Source: JAYWDA01 sp043779185
GTDB lineage: Bacteria > Bdellovibrionota > Bdellovibrionia > Bdellovibrionales > Bdellovibrionaceae
Reading direction: 5' to 3'
NCBI GenBank assembly: GCA_043779185.1
Contig: JAYWEQ010000029.1
Location: forward strand, 1 to 32,931
DNA: 32,931 nt
Shown here: positions 1 through 8,889 of the stretch, in pieces
Layout of the letters: every line of letters starts with the position of its first letter
How positions within the stretch are numbered: the first letter of the stretch is position 1
Notes under the pieces: model-generated
Database searches by the model: none
Told to the model about the DNA's origin: nothing
Seen by the model: the letters and a program-made list of their open reading frames with translations, nothing else
Position numbers and translations under genes: made by a program

Positions 1-605
1 GGAAATTCCGCTTTTTCAAATAACTGCGCGTAAAATTGCCCAACCGCTGGCGTTTGCTCAGAAGGTTTATAAACCACGGTATTTCCTGCAATCAACGAAG
101 GAATAATATGTCCATTGGGCAAGTGCGCTGGAAAATTAAAAGGCCCAATCACGGCCATCACGCCGCGAGGCTTATAGCGAATGACGCCTTCAACTTGCGG
201 CAAAGCATTGGGAATGTGTTCTTCGGCCACTGTTTTTAGCGAAAAATTAAGTGTGATGTCAATTTTGCTGGAAAGCGCTTTTGCCTCAGTTAAAGTTTCC
301 CACAAAGGTTTTCCTGTATCCCGTGCAATCAATTCGGCCATTTCATCGATGTTCTTATCGAAAATTTCTTTCAGTCTTAAAAGATAACCCCGACGCTCTT
401 CCAAAGTTTTTCGAGCCCATGGAAGATAGGCCTCGCGAGCCGCCTTACAGGCTTCGTCCATATGATCCCTTTTAAAAGGAACCACCAAAATCGTATCATT
501 CAAATCACTTGGGCTGACATCTTTAAAGCTGCCATCACTTTTTTCGACAAGAGTGAAGCGACCATTAATGAAATCGCCCATATATTTTAGGTTTTGAGTT
601 TTCAT
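1..605 (-). CDS. astD: Succinylglutamate-semialdehyde dehydrogenase (AstD), N-terminal part
   Basis: This is the first ~201 codons of an NAD-dependent aldehyde dehydrogenase; the rest lies beyond the left edge (family length is about 490). The visible part has the Rossmann-side segment VMAVIGPFNFPAHLPNGHI followed by ALxAGNTVVYKPSEQTP-like residues. That combination is characteristic of AstD, which oxidises N-succinylglutamate 5-semialdehyde to N-succinylglutamate in arginine catabolism. The catalytic Glu and Cys are outside the window. The ATG overlaps the stop codon of astA by four bases (ATGA), so the two are probably translationally coupled. It is the last visible gene of the minus-strand operon that begins near 4353. 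Confidence 0.93.
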   Translation of the reverse strand, partial: MKTQNLKYMGDFINGRFTLVEKSDGSFKDVSPSDLNDTILVVPFKRDHMDEACKAAREAYLPWARKTLEERRGYLLRLKEIFDKNIDEMAELIARDTGKPLWETLTEAKALSSKIDITLNFSLKTVAEEHIPNALPQVEGVIRYKPRGVMAVIGPFNFPAHLPNGHIIPSLIAGNTVVYKPSEQTPAVGQFYAQLFEKAEF

Positions 606-1639
606 GTTTGTTCCTTTCGACGATCATAGTCAAAAGGAGCCATGATCACTTCGTCATGATTTTCTACTTGTAATGCTTTCCGTTGTTTTTCGGGAATCAT
701 AATTTCATGTCCTCGCAATTCATAAGGAACCACGGTAGCCCGAAATTCTCCGGTCGCACGGGCGATCAGCCCTAGATTTGAAAAGGTCGCATCTTTAGAT
801 TCACCAATACGATATTTTGTGGCGGACTTGATCGTTAAAATTTCTTCCGTAGCGCAGCCATAGTGGGGTCCGCCATCAAAGGGGTCAACTTCATCCAAAT
901 ACTGAAAACCTATACTTTCTAAAAGATGCTGGGCTGGTTTTGTCGCCTCGCCAACGCGGCCTAAAACTAATCTGGCTTTAGAGTCTAGCAAGCACAGATA
1001 AATATCGTCTTGAGGAAAAAGGCTTTCAATAAATTCTTTGTGCGACTGACTGAGCAAATCCGCTTCCTGATATGGCAATCCTGTAAATCGGCGCCCTAAG
1101 GCTTCCCAAAACTCGCTTCGTCCTTCGTCGGTCAAAGGCGGCGTCAGTTCACATAAAACTCGGTCCTCGAAACGTTCTGGATTTAACGCCATAAAAAGAA
1201 AACGAGATAATGAAATCTGTTTCCCCAAACGCTCGGGTCTTCGGCGATAGGATTTATCAACTAATAAACCGCCAATTTCAGTGGGTCCATCGGTATCAAT
1301 TTGAAAGCGAAGAACTTGGTGAATAAATCCAATTCCCAGATCCTTACTAAAATGGTCACGTTTTAAAATTTTGAAAAAACAGTGGGGCGCTTCATCACTG
1401 CCGTGTTTAGCAATCACGAGTGAGCTTCCGACCACCACTTTTTCTTCAGTGTCTTCTAAGACAAATAAATATTCAGATCGATGTTTGGGATGATGGCCTG
1501 CAAAAGATTGCTCACTTTTAGCAATCTTTTCGGCGATGACTTTTTTATCCCCGGGCAAATTTAACAAATTGAATTGCTTGGCTAGATCGACCAGTTGATT
1601 TAAGTCGTCGTGTCTGACGGCGCGAACGACAAATGTCAT
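602..1639 (-). CDS. astA: Arginine N-succinyltransferase (AstA family)
   Basis: 345-residue protein of the AstA family, which transfers succinate from succinyl-CoA to the alpha-amino group of arginine (or ornithine). It has the GNAT-like start (VVRAVRHDDLNQLVDLA), the central IGGLLVDKSYRRR segment (LFLDPxxR region in the family), and the hallmark DPFDGGPHYGCATEEI near residues 255-270. Length is close to the usual ~340. I chose the ATG at 1639 because it overlaps the upstream stop as ATGA; a TTG two codons further upstream is also open. Its neighbours are an M20 amidohydrolase upstream and astD downstream, both overlapping by four bases, so it belongs to one translationally coupled operon. 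Confidence 0.92.
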   Translation of the reverse strand: MTFVVRAVRHDDLNQLVDLAKQFNLLNLPGDKKVIAEKIAKSEQSFAGHHPKHRSEYLFVLEDTEEKVVVGSSLVIAKHGSDEAPHCFFKILKRDHFSKDLGIGFIHQVLRFQIDTDGPTEIGGLLVDKSYRRRPERLGKQISLSRFLFMALNPERFEDRVLCELTPPLTDEGRSEFWEALGRRFTGLPYQEADLLSQSHKEFIESLFPQDDIYLCLLDSKARLVLGRVGEATKPAQHLLESIGFQYLDEVDPFDGGPHYGCATEEILTIKSATKYRIGESKDATFSNLGLIARATGEFRATVVPYELRGHEIMIPEKQRKALQVENHDEVIMAPFDYDRRKEQT

Positions 1640-2979
1640 AAACAAAACCTTTCGATCACGCGCTCGTAAAACGAGACCGCTTTATTTAAATCTTCCAAAG
1701 CCACATTTTCATGTGGCGTATGGATATTACCTTCGCGGACACCGGCTCCAAAACAAACACATTCGATTCCCACCCGAGAAAAAATACTGGCCTCATTGGA
1801 GGAAGGTTGGGTTGTGCAACGGTCTGAAAGACCCAAGCGACGAAGTTCATCAAGGCAGCCTTTCACAAGAATGGAATTAGTGGCGGTACGGAAGGGCTTG
1901 ATATAATCTGTAACACGAAAACTAGCGTTGTTTTGGATGCAGACTTGATTCAGCCTTTTCATCCAAGCCTCGTAAACGTTTTGCGTAATATTCGGAGGAA
2001 TTCGACAGTTTCCACCAATCGCAATATGATCATCAAAGGTTCTGATAATTCCTATGTTTAATGTCGGATGAGAGGGGTAAAAGTCAGGATCTTCATAAGT
2101 TTTAAATTCTTTTTCAAGCTGTTGAATCACGCGAAACACAGCTTGAATTCTTTGCGTGATCGGATTGTGTAATGGCGACAGATCAATTTCTAAAAAAGCG
2201 TGGGCTGGAACCGTATTATAATTAGTTCCGCCATCGATTTCCATCAAAGTGACATTGTCCGGAATTTGGCTTAAGTAATCGAGCATTTTTACAATCGCAC
2301 TATCACCCAGGTGCGGCGCTGAAGAGTGGGCGGCTTCGCCATGAAATATTTTACTTTGCGTTGTCGTACTTTCCCGCAAGTTATGCTCTTGCCGGTAAGC
2401 CAGCTCTTCGCTTGAAAATGGCAATCGAATTTCGACGCGCGCAAACCCCTTGGCTGCGTTGATCAAATTCAAATTGCTGGTTTCGCCAATTAAAGCCATC
2501 TTGGCAGAGATTTGATTTTTTCGAATCAGCTTTAAAGCGCCCCGCATGCCGGATTCTTCACCAAAGGTACCCACAAGGACAGGTGGCAATTTCCAAGCTG
2601 TGTGGGCACTGAATTTTGCAATGGCAGAAAGCTTACAAAGAAAATCAAGTTTTGTATCTGCTGATCCCAAGCCATAGATTCGACCATCAATGATCGTTGC
2701 ATCAAAAGGATTTTGTCTGGTCTTTTGCCAAAGCTGGAAGGGACCTGGGTCCACTGTATCTAAATGAGTTTGAAATAAAAATTCAAGGGTGGGCGTGCGT
2801 GGCTGAGGCCTGGCAATAAGATTAAATTCCTCTTGCCCGCCAATCACTTCTTCTGAAAGTTCGACATGAAGGCCGTGCTCTTTACAAAATTTTGCCGCAA
2901 GCTCCATCACTTCTTTGGAACTTTGCTGGGAGGTGCTATCCACAGCGATAAATTGTCGGCAAGCTTCTATAAAATCCAA
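1636..2979 (-). CDS. M20-family metallo-amidohydrolase (ArgE/DapE-like), in the ast operon
   Basis: 447-residue zinc aminoacylase/peptidase of the M20 family. Metal and catalytic motifs are visible: THLDTVD at residues 71-77 (His72, Asp74), GLGSADTK at 103-110 (bridging Asp108) and FGEESG at 139-144 (general-base Glu141/Glu142). A dimerisation-domain insert follows, with TKIFHGEAAHSSAPHLG-type residues. Relatives deacylate N-acyl amino acids (acetylornithine, succinyl-diaminopimelate). The start is TTG at 2979, directly abutting the TAA of the aminotransferase, and the stop overlaps astA by four bases. In this position it could remove succinate from succinylglutamate or succinylornithine in place of AstE (M14 family). 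That substrate is inferred from context only; acetylornithine deacetylase is the alternative. Confidence 0.85.
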   Translation of the reverse strand: MDFIEACRQFIAVDSTSQQSSKEVMELAAKFCKEHGLHVELSEEVIGGQEEFNLIARPQPRTPTLEFLFQTHLDTVDPGPFQLWQKTRQNPFDATIIDGRIYGLGSADTKLDFLCKLSAIAKFSAHTAWKLPPVLVGTFGEESGMRGALKLIRKNQISAKMALIGETSNLNLINAAKGFARVEIRLPFSSEELAYRQEHNLRESTTTQSKIFHGEAAHSSAPHLGDSAIVKMLDYLSQIPDNVTLMEIDGGTNYNTVPAHAFLEIDLSPLHNPITQRIQAVFRVIQQLEKEFKTYEDPDFYPSHPTLNIGIIRTFDDHIAIGGNCRIPPNITQNVYEAWMKRLNQVCIQNNASFRVTDYIKPFRTATNSILVKGCLDELRRLGLSDRCTTQPSSNEASIFSRVGIECVCFGAGVREGNIHTPHENVALEDLNKAVSFYERVIERFCL

Positions 2980-4353
2980 TTAGACCCCTTGAAGAATTGT
3001 TTTTTCAATTAAACTAAGAGCCAAATCGATTTCTTGATCTTCGATACAAGCTGGCACTAACATTCGTGCCCGCAATGGATCTTTTCCACAGCCAAAAGCA
3101 ATCATGCCATTATGAAAAAGATTTTTCAGAAATAAATCGACTTGTTCTTTTTTTCCATCAAAGGGCGTAAATGCAATCATGAGTCCCAATCCCCCTGGAT
3201 CTAGGACCTTCCCCTGACAAGTTGTTTCATTCATTTTATGAAAGCCTTCGATAAAGCGCTTATGAATTTTTTGAATCCGACCTTGGGGCCCTAAAAAGCC
3301 TTCCTGCAACATGCTGATCATTTCCATTCCCGTCGACAGCGAAACACTTGAGCCCGCAAAAGTTCCTGCAATTAAGCCGGGCTTTGGATTGTATTCTGCC
3401 GTGTAAAGAGTCGCGCCCAGCTGCGCTGTTTTTGCAAGAGTACAAATATCTACGTACTGACCAATGTTTAAAGTTTCAAAAGCAAATAATTCGCCGGTCC
3501 GACAAAAAGTTTGAACTTCATCGGCCCAGATCGCGACATTCTTTTCACGGCAAAGCTCTAAGAGCGGAATAAAAAATTCTCGGGGGGCGGCTTGGTAACC
3601 GCCCTCACCCAACATGGGCTCAAAACAAAAGCAGGCAATGTTGCCGAGATGTTTTTCAAAATGCCCTTGCATGGCTTTTAAACTTTTTTCGCCACTTTGC
3701 GGATCTTTTTTATCATAAAATGGAATTCGCAAAATTTCATGGTAATCAGGAAGACCCTGTTTGTAGGCGGGGTTGTCCGTCAGCTCGGCCATCATCGTTG
3801 ACCGGCCAGCAAAAGCATTTTTAAAAGAAAGAACCATTTTAGCAGGAGAATGTTTTTGCCTTGCGATTTTTAAGGCCGTTTCGTTCGCCATTGTGCCACA
3901 AGAAGAAAACCACGAGTGCTTCAAGCGACTGTTGCGACCAGCCAGCTCAACCAGTTTTTGGGTCATTTTTAGGTATTCAATGTTAGGTTGTAAGTTTCCT
4001 TGCATCACAACATCGCTCAGGGCGCCGCGAACAGCTGCGGCCAGCACACGTGGATGACCATGGCCAAAAAGATGAATACCGATGCCGTTGATCATATCCA
4101 ATTTCACGCTGCCGTCTTGAAGTTCAACAAAAGGACCGCGACCCGCGCCACTGCCGATGTAAGGATAATGCAACGGACGGCCGCGAAATTCCGCCACTTG
4201 ATCCATTAATTTTTTAGCATTTTCAGTGGAACCAGCTTGAGGCTCACGAATTCCCGGCAATTGCGAATTTAACTTCACGACCTCGCCGACAAGATTTTTT
4301 ATCAATGCCTTTACTTCTGGTGACTCGGCGATCGCTTGACCGGTTAATCCCAT
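2980..4353 (-). CDS. Class-III PLP aminotransferase (ornithine/acylornithine or lysine-type)
   Basis: 457-residue fold-type I PLP enzyme. Visible elements are the substrate/PLP segment SSCGTMANETALKIAR (about 150-165), the cofactor-ring Asp in IWADEVQTFCRTG (Asp278 within 275-287), and the Schiff-base lysine in TLAKTAQLGAT (Lys308). It probably moves an omega- or epsilon-amino group from an ornithine-like substrate to 2-oxoglutarate. First gene of the minus-strand ast-like operon, it would occupy the AstC step. The sequence around the catalytic lysine differs from typical AstC/ArgD (LAKALGGG), and the N-terminal 50 residues are longer than in ArgD, so lysine or GABA-type specificity cannot be excluded. 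The start ATG at 4353 has an AGAGGG ribosome-binding site about six bases upstream. Confidence 0.85.
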   Translation of the reverse strand: MGLTGQAIAESPEVKALIKNLVGEVVKLNSQLPGIREPQAGSTENAKKLMDQVAEFRGRPLHYPYIGSGAGRGPFVELQDGSVKLDMINGIGIHLFGHGHPRVLAAAVRGALSDVVMQGNLQPNIEYLKMTQKLVELAGRNSRLKHSWFSSCGTMANETALKIARQKHSPAKMVLSFKNAFAGRSTMMAELTDNPAYKQGLPDYHEILRIPFYDKKDPQSGEKSLKAMQGHFEKHLGNIACFCFEPMLGEGGYQAAPREFFIPLLELCREKNVAIWADEVQTFCRTGELFAFETLNIGQYVDICTLAKTAQLGATLYTAEYNPKPGLIAGTFAGSSVSLSTGMEMISMLQEGFLGPQGRIQKIHKRFIEGFHKMNETTCQGKVLDPGGLGLMIAFTPFDGKKEQVDLFLKNLFHNGMIAFGCGKDPLRARMLVPACIEDQEIDLALSLIEKTILQGV

Positions 4354-4484
4354 TCCAACCCTCTTTCTAAAAACTGCACTTCATCGTGAACTAAGAGATC
4401 TGTTTAACTCAGTTTAATTGCCGCGACCGAACAAGACAAGACACGCGGTAGACATCAGAGGTCTTTGTTACTACAATTTTTTTC

Positions 4485-5282
4485 ATGCCCCTTCAGCGCT
4501 TTGCATGGACTTTTACGACGATTCTTTTTTGCCTTTTTGTGTTTGAAAAAGCACAGGCCCAGGCAAATCCCTTTGAAACAGGTCTAGTAAACTATCAAAA
4601 TAAAAAGTTTGCCGAGGCCAAAACGTCTTTCGAAGAGGCCCTTAAAAATTCTCCGACCGATGCTGCGGTGCTTACCAACCTTGGTCTAACGGCTTACCAG
4701 CTGGGACAAAAGTCTTGGTCGATTGCTTACTTTAGAAAAGCTCTTAGTTTAAATCCTAGTTTGCCAGCCGCCAATCAAGGCCTAGCCTTTGTGCTTCCAC
4801 AGTTAGAGGTCAAAGAAATCCCCCATCAGATCGAAACTTACGAACTGATCCGCGAGAAATTTTTAGAGCCCGCCGGCGAATATTCTTATTTTTGGATTTT
4901 AGCCGGGCTGATCTTTTTATTAGGCTGGAGTTTAATCCGCTATTTTGGTCAACGAAAACGCGCCGATGCAGACGATTTAGCCTATCCGCCTTTTCCTTGG
5001 ATTGCTGTCGTCGCAGGTTTTTTAGGTTTGATCTTTTTCTTTTTGGCCCTGGCCAAAATTTATGACACTCAGATTCCACGGGGAACCGTCATCGAAGAAA
5101 AGGTTTCTGCACAAAGTGCGCCCGGAGACAACCAGCTCAGTCTTTTTGATTTATATGGCGGCTTTGAAGTCGTCATTCGCAGTCAGTCTGGCGACTGGGT
5201 GCAAGTGACCTATCCAGGAGCCTTGACGGGATGGATTAAAAAGACTTCGCTCTATGTCACCTCTGGAGGCTCACCTTGGTAA
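4485..5282 (+). CDS. TPR and SH3-domain membrane protein (BatE-like)
   Basis: 265-residue envelope protein. A signal peptide (about 1-26, ending AQAQA) is followed by two TPR-like helices pairs (about 28-100). Two transmembrane segments follow (about 134-153 and 169-192), then a C-terminal bacterial SH3-like domain (about 197-260) with the typical W-V-x-V...GWIKK pattern. The TPR-plus-SH3 layout recalls BatE proteins, but no von Willebrand A partners (BatA/B) are present here, so I do not assign that name. It opens a plus-strand operon and overlaps the next gene by seven bases. Its 131-bp upstream region is shared with the divergent ast operon. A clear ribosome-binding site is not seen. Confidence 0.78.
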   Translation: MPLQRFAWTFTTILFCLFVFEKAQAQANPFETGLVNYQNKKFAEAKTSFEEALKNSPTDAAVLTNLGLTAYQLGQKSWSIAYFRKALSLNPSLPAANQGLAFVLPQLEVKEIPHQIETYELIREKFLEPAGEYSYFWILAGLIFLLGWSLIRYFGQRKRADADDLAYPPFPWIAVVAGFLGLIFFFLALAKIYDTQIPRGTVIEEKVSAQSAPGDNQLSLFDLYGGFEVVIRSQSGDWVQVTYPGALTGWIKKTSLYVTSGGSPW

Positions 5283-5812
5283 ATTATTTTTGGGATAATA
5301 TTTTTAAAACCAACCGCCAAGAAAAAAGCCTTCAAAATGCTTTAAAAAATAATATTCTTTTCTCTGACCTAAGCCTGCGTGAATTAAAACTGGTGAAAAG
5401 TATTGTGAATGTCAGAAATTATCGCACCGGTGAGACCATTTTTCACCAGGGTGAAATTGGTGTCGGACTTTACATTATCGTTTCAGGCAGCGTTGATATA
5501 TCGGTCGAAGAATCCAGTGTCGTGGGTGAGGCTCCAAGGTCAACTTTTGTAACACGACTTTCTGACGGCGATTTTTTCGGCGAGATCGCTCTTGTTGAAG
5601 AGACCGGCCGAAGAACAGCCACGGCGACAGCTCATGAAGAAACGATTTTAATTGGTTTCTTTAAACCTGATTTAATGGAAGTGATTTCAAGAAACGCAAC
5701 AGCTGGGGTTAAAATTTTAATTGGCCTGGGTCGAATTTTGGGGACCCGTCTTTCTGAAACGACAGCCATGATCCGGGTTCTGAAAAAGAAAGTAAAACGC
5801 GATGAGAGATAA
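5276..5812 (+). CDS. Cyclic nucleotide-binding domain protein
   Basis: 178-residue stand-alone cNMP-binding domain, without the C-terminal winged helix of Crp. The beta-barrel motif GETIFHQGEIGVGLYIIVSG (about 52-71) and the phosphate-binding cassette FGEIALVEETGRRTAT (101-116) are intact, including the Glu and Arg that contact cAMP or cGMP in the family. It may tune a partner rather than bind DNA. The start is TTG at 5276: a GGAGG at 5265-5269 lies six bases upstream, and the gene overlaps the preceding stop by seven bases. It in turn overlaps the following membrane protein gene by 11 bases, suggesting the three are co-translated. The partner is unknown; the neighbouring AI-2E family protein is the obvious candidate. 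Confidence 0.85.
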   Translation: MVNYFWDNIFKTNRQEKSLQNALKNNILFSDLSLRELKLVKSIVNVRNYRTGETIFHQGEIGVGLYIIVSGSVDISVEESSVVGEAPRSTFVTRLSDGDFFGEIALVEETGRRTATATAHEETILIGFFKPDLMEVISRNATAGVKILIGLGRILGTRLSETTAMIRVLKKKVKRDER

Positions 5813-6857
5813 GTATCTCCCGCTCGTTGAAAAAATCCGCACTCGAAAATTGTTTTTTTTCTTAGGCGCCCTGATTTTTTTAATCGTTATCGTGGCATTT
5901 ATAAAAAATCTTTTGGTTTCCTTTATCTTGGCCTTTGTTTTATTTTTTCTTTTAAATCCCATTGTTGATTACTTTGAAAGACGTGGGCTGTCCCGTCTTT
6001 TGTCAACGCTGATACCCTTTGCCGGTATGACAATTATTTTAGCTTTATTTTTGCCGTTTTTTATACCTATGCTGGTCACTCAGTTTGATTCTTTACGAGC
6101 TGATTTTCCTAAATATATCGATGGAGTTATTGGCTTAATCAATGAAATCCAGGCTCGGTATAGTGGTTTTTTTACAGCTGTTTATAAAACCAATATCGCC
6201 CAACAAGCGCAGGAAAAGTTTACAGTTTTTGCTCAAAATATTTTCAAAGAACTTCCTGAACATGTTTCAAATTCACTGACGGTGATTTTTCTTTCACCTT
6301 TTTTAGCTTTTTTTATGTTGCTAGATGGTCGCGAATTAGTACGGAATATTTTTAGCTTAGTTCCTAATAATTTCTTTGAATTGGTTCTTAATTTGAATTA
6401 CCAAATAACAACTCAGATGGGCGGCTTTATCCGCGCCCGCCTTTTAGAATCTATTATTGTCGGTTTCGTTTTGTGGATCGGATTAATGATCGTCGGCTTT
6501 CCTTACGCGCTGGTCTTGGCTTTGATTGGCGGCCTGCTCAATCTGATTCCTTACTTGGGTCCCCTGATCGGAGCTGTTCCGGCTTTTTTAATTGCGATGA
6601 TCAATGGTGCGTCCCCTGCCGAGTATTTTTCGCTCAGTATTGTTTATGCAACAGCGCAAGCCGTAGACATCGTCTTCGTGATCCCATTTGTCGTAGCAAA
6701 AATTGTCGATCTTCATCCCGTATCGGTGGTTTTATCCGTCCTGATTGGTGCTCAAGTCATGGGCATTTTAGGCATGATCATATCGATTCCTTTAGCCAGT
6801 ACGCTGAAGGTCACTTTCTCAGCGGTTTACAAGCACTTAACAGAGTTCCGGGATTAG
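5802..6857 (+). CDS. AI-2E family (PerM-like) membrane transporter
   Basis: 351-residue polytopic inner-membrane protein of the AI-2E transporter/PerM family. A pair of N-terminal transmembrane helices (about 20-70) is followed by a soluble periplasmic-type stretch. A block of C-terminal helices has the family signature GGLLNLIPYLGPLIGAVPA (about 243-261) and a PxxVxxxxxLHPVSVVLSVLIGA segment. Family members are described as exporters of small molecules or Na+/H+ antiporters, and their substrates are mostly unknown, so none is assigned. The ATG lies inside the preceding cNMP-binding gene (11-base overlap) without a clear Shine-Dalgarno, implying translational coupling. Confidence 0.86.
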   Translation: MRDKYLPLVEKIRTRKLFFFLGALIFLIVIVAFIKNLLVSFILAFVLFFLLNPIVDYFERRGLSRLLSTLIPFAGMTIILALFLPFFIPMLVTQFDSLRADFPKYIDGVIGLINEIQARYSGFFTAVYKTNIAQQAQEKFTVFAQNIFKELPEHVSNSLTVIFLSPFLAFFMLLDGRELVRNIFSLVPNNFFELVLNLNYQITTQMGGFIRARLLESIIVGFVLWIGLMIVGFPYALVLALIGGLLNLIPYLGPLIGAVPAFLIAMINGASPAEYFSLSIVYATAQAVDIVFVIPFVVAKIVDLHPVSVVLSVLIGAQVMGILGMIISIPLASTLKVTFSAVYKHLTEFRD

Positions 6858-6906
6858 TAACCTTTGTTGACTTTTTCAGCACCGCGCGATTAGACTTCTG
6901 GTTGAT

Positions 6907-7641
6907 ATGAATGCCCTTTCAAAGCTCCTTATTATTTTGATGTGTTTTTATTTCGTCGCCTGCTCAAGCACTGATAAAAACAGCGATACCCCTGAAGGCG
7001 TGTATGCCATTGCTCAGCAATTTGAAAAGGATGATCGCTTTGATGAGGCGATTCGCAGATACCAAGAGGTTAAAAATAAATTTCCCTACAGTAACTGGGC
7101 AGCTAAAGCCGAACTTGCCATTGCTGATGTTCATTACAAAGACGAAGCTTTTGCGGAAGCCCAATTGGCTTACCAGGCTTTCAAAGAGCTTCACCCAAAA
7201 CATCCGCAAATTGACTATGTTTCTTTCCGCGTAGGTCTTAGCTATTACAAGCAACTTCCCGATAGCATCGATCGCGACCTGACACTGGCCAATGAGGCCA
7301 TTCGAGCTTTTGATGACGTGATTAAAAATTATTCCCGTTCAGAGTATGTCAAAGAGGCCACAGAAAAACGCGCCGACTGCCTTAAACGTTTAGCGACAAA
7401 AGAAGATTACATCGGTGATTTTTATTATGTTCGCGAGAAATACTTGGCGGCCTTTAAACGCTATGAAAATCTTCTTTCTCAGTATCCCGGTCAAGGCTTC
7501 GATGCCAAAGCCCTGTCCCGAGTGGCGATCAGTGCACATAAAACCAGTCAAACTGATAAAGCTATTAGCTACCTTAAAAAATTGAAGGCCCAATTCCCTG
7601 ACTCTCCTGAATACAATCAAGCTAGAAAGATCATCGAATGA
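6907..7641 (+). CDS. bamD: Outer-membrane assembly lipoprotein BamD
   Basis: 244-residue lipoprotein with a signal peptide ending in a lipobox FVAC (lipidated Cys19) and about five TPR-like repeats, the layout of BamD (YfiO). Diagnostic stretches are the DDRFDEAIRRYQEVKNKFP repeat, then FRVGLSYYKQLPDSIDRDLT, matching the conserved ...GLsyyrQI...v.RDqt region, and a C-terminal AISAHKTSQTDKAISYLKKL repeat. It is the essential TPR subunit of the BAM complex that inserts beta-barrel proteins into the outer membrane. Length matches the family (~245). The stop overlaps the following TPR gene by four bases. The start ATG is 49 bases after the AI-2E gene with only a weak ribosome-binding site. Confidence 0.88.
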   Translation: MNALSKLLIILMCFYFVACSSTDKNSDTPEGVYAIAQQFEKDDRFDEAIRRYQEVKNKFPYSNWAAKAELAIADVHYKDEAFAEAQLAYQAFKELHPKHPQIDYVSFRVGLSYYKQLPDSIDRDLTLANEAIRAFDDVIKNYSRSEYVKEATEKRADCLKRLATKEDYIGDFYYVREKYLAAFKRYENLLSQYPGQGFDAKALSRVAISAHKTSQTDKAISYLKKLKAQFPDSPEYNQARKIIE

Positions 7642-8363
7642 GCCAATTTTTAAAAGAAGACCTTTTGATCGAAGCTCGCAATAATTTTATTAACGGCAAT
7701 TATCGAATGTCTGAACCTTTGCTGCAGCAGTTGATTTTACAAGGCACCCGGAACCCTGAAGCTTATCAGATGCTGGCGACCATTTTTTACGACAAGGGGC
7801 AGTTTTCAAAAGCGATCAAAACTTTTAAGCGCGCCTTGGAGATTGATCCGACCTATACTGATGCCAGCGTTGGACTTTCAATTATTTTAAATGATTTAGG
7901 AAAATATGAAGAAGGCCGTCAGGTCTTTATGGATGCCCAAGAGTTGCTAGAGAAAAAAACAAATAAAAGCGATCCTTTTGTCGACGAGCGCCTGGCTTCA
8001 AAACATGAAGAACTAGGAGATTTGTATTTTCAGTACAAAAGATATCCGGAATCTTTAGAACAAATTTTAAAAGCATTAAAGCTAAGTGCCCGTAAGCCTG
8101 AGATAACCATGAGACTGGCTGAGGTTTATTCCCAAATGGGGGAACACGACCGCGCCATCAAAGATTTGAAGGCCTTAGTTCGTGACTACCCAAGTTTAAC
8201 TGCGGCTCGATTAAAATTAGGCTTAATTTTGTACAATAGAAACCGCATTGCTGAGGCCGTTGAGCAATGGGAGAATATTTTAGTTCGCGATGCTCAACAT
8301 CCGGAAGCCTTAAGATATATTAAAATGGCGCAAGCGGCGGGAATCACGTCGCTAGAAATGTAG
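7638..8363 (+). CDS. TPR-repeat protein, cytoplasmic
   Basis: 241-residue protein composed almost entirely of TPR helices (about six units). Clear repeats include GQFSKAIKTFKRALEIDPTY, KRYPESLEQILKALKLSAR and NRIAEAVEQWENILVRDAQ. No signal peptide or transmembrane segment is visible, so it is probably a cytoplasmic scaffold. It overlaps bamD by four bases (ATGA) and is followed seven bases later by the hypoxanthine phosphoribosyltransferase gene. Function is unknown; the position suggests a link to envelope assembly, but TPRs alone do not show it. Confidence 0.8.
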   Translation: MSQFLKEDLLIEARNNFINGNYRMSEPLLQQLILQGTRNPEAYQMLATIFYDKGQFSKAIKTFKRALEIDPTYTDASVGLSIILNDLGKYEEGRQVFMDAQELLEKKTNKSDPFVDERLASKHEELGDLYFQYKRYPESLEQILKALKLSARKPEITMRLAEVYSQMGEHDRAIKDLKALVRDYPSLTAARLKLGLILYNRNRIAEAVEQWENILVRDAQHPEALRYIKMAQAAGITSLEM

Positions 8364-8370
8364 GAACCCG

Positions 8371-8889
8371 ATGGGCCAAATCAAAGATCAAATGATGCAA
8401 TTTTTAGCCAAAAAAGACATCGATGCTTTAGTCACTCAATTAGCCAAGCAGATCGAGCGTGATTACGAGGGAAAAGAGATTATTTTTATTTGCCCTTTAC
8501 GTGGATCCGTTCATTTTATGGCTGATTTAATGCGCAAAATTGATTTACCCCAGCAGGTTGATTTTGTTTACGTGAAGGCCGTTGAAAAAGGCGGAGCCGT
8601 TAAAATTGTTAAAGATATCTCTTTAAATATCAGTGGAAAACACGTTATTATCGTCGAGGAAATCATCGATACGGGCAGAACTCTTAGCTTTTTACGAAAC
8701 AGATTGTTTGCTTCTGCGCCTGCTTCTTTAAAAATTGTTACGTTACTGGATAAGCCCGCTCGCCGTGAACTTGCGATCAAACCGGATTACATTGGTAAGA
8801 CGATTGATGATCGATATGTGGTTGGCTACGGTATGGATTCAGAGGAAAAGGGCAGAAATTACCCAGACGTTTATCACTTAAAGAACTAG
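8371..8889 (+). CDS. hpt: Hypoxanthine phosphoribosyltransferase
   Basis: 172-residue purine-salvage enzyme that makes IMP (and possibly GMP) from the base and PRPP. Motifs are in the expected order: the pyrophosphate-binding loop CPLRGSVHFMADL (41-53), the PRPP-binding signature VIIVEEIIDTGRTL (92-105), and the C-terminal LDKPARR...DYIGKTIDDRYVVGYGMD block (about 126-156) typical of Hpt. Length is standard. This fits an organism that takes nucleobases from prey or surroundings, though the enzyme is widespread. It is the last gene of the operon. No convincing hairpin terminator follows. Confidence 0.92.
   Translation: MGQIKDQMMQFLAKKDIDALVTQLAKQIERDYEGKEIIFICPLRGSVHFMADLMRKIDLPQQVDFVYVKAVEKGGAVKIVKDISLNISGKHVIIVEEIIDTGRTLSFLRNRLFASAPASLKIVTLLDKPARRELAIKPDYIGKTIDDRYVVGYGMDSEEKGRNYPDVYHLKN

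Noticed and set aside
3260..4209. Plus-strand ORFs within the aminotransferase gene
   Set aside because: They overlap a strongly supported conserved enzyme on the opposite strand.
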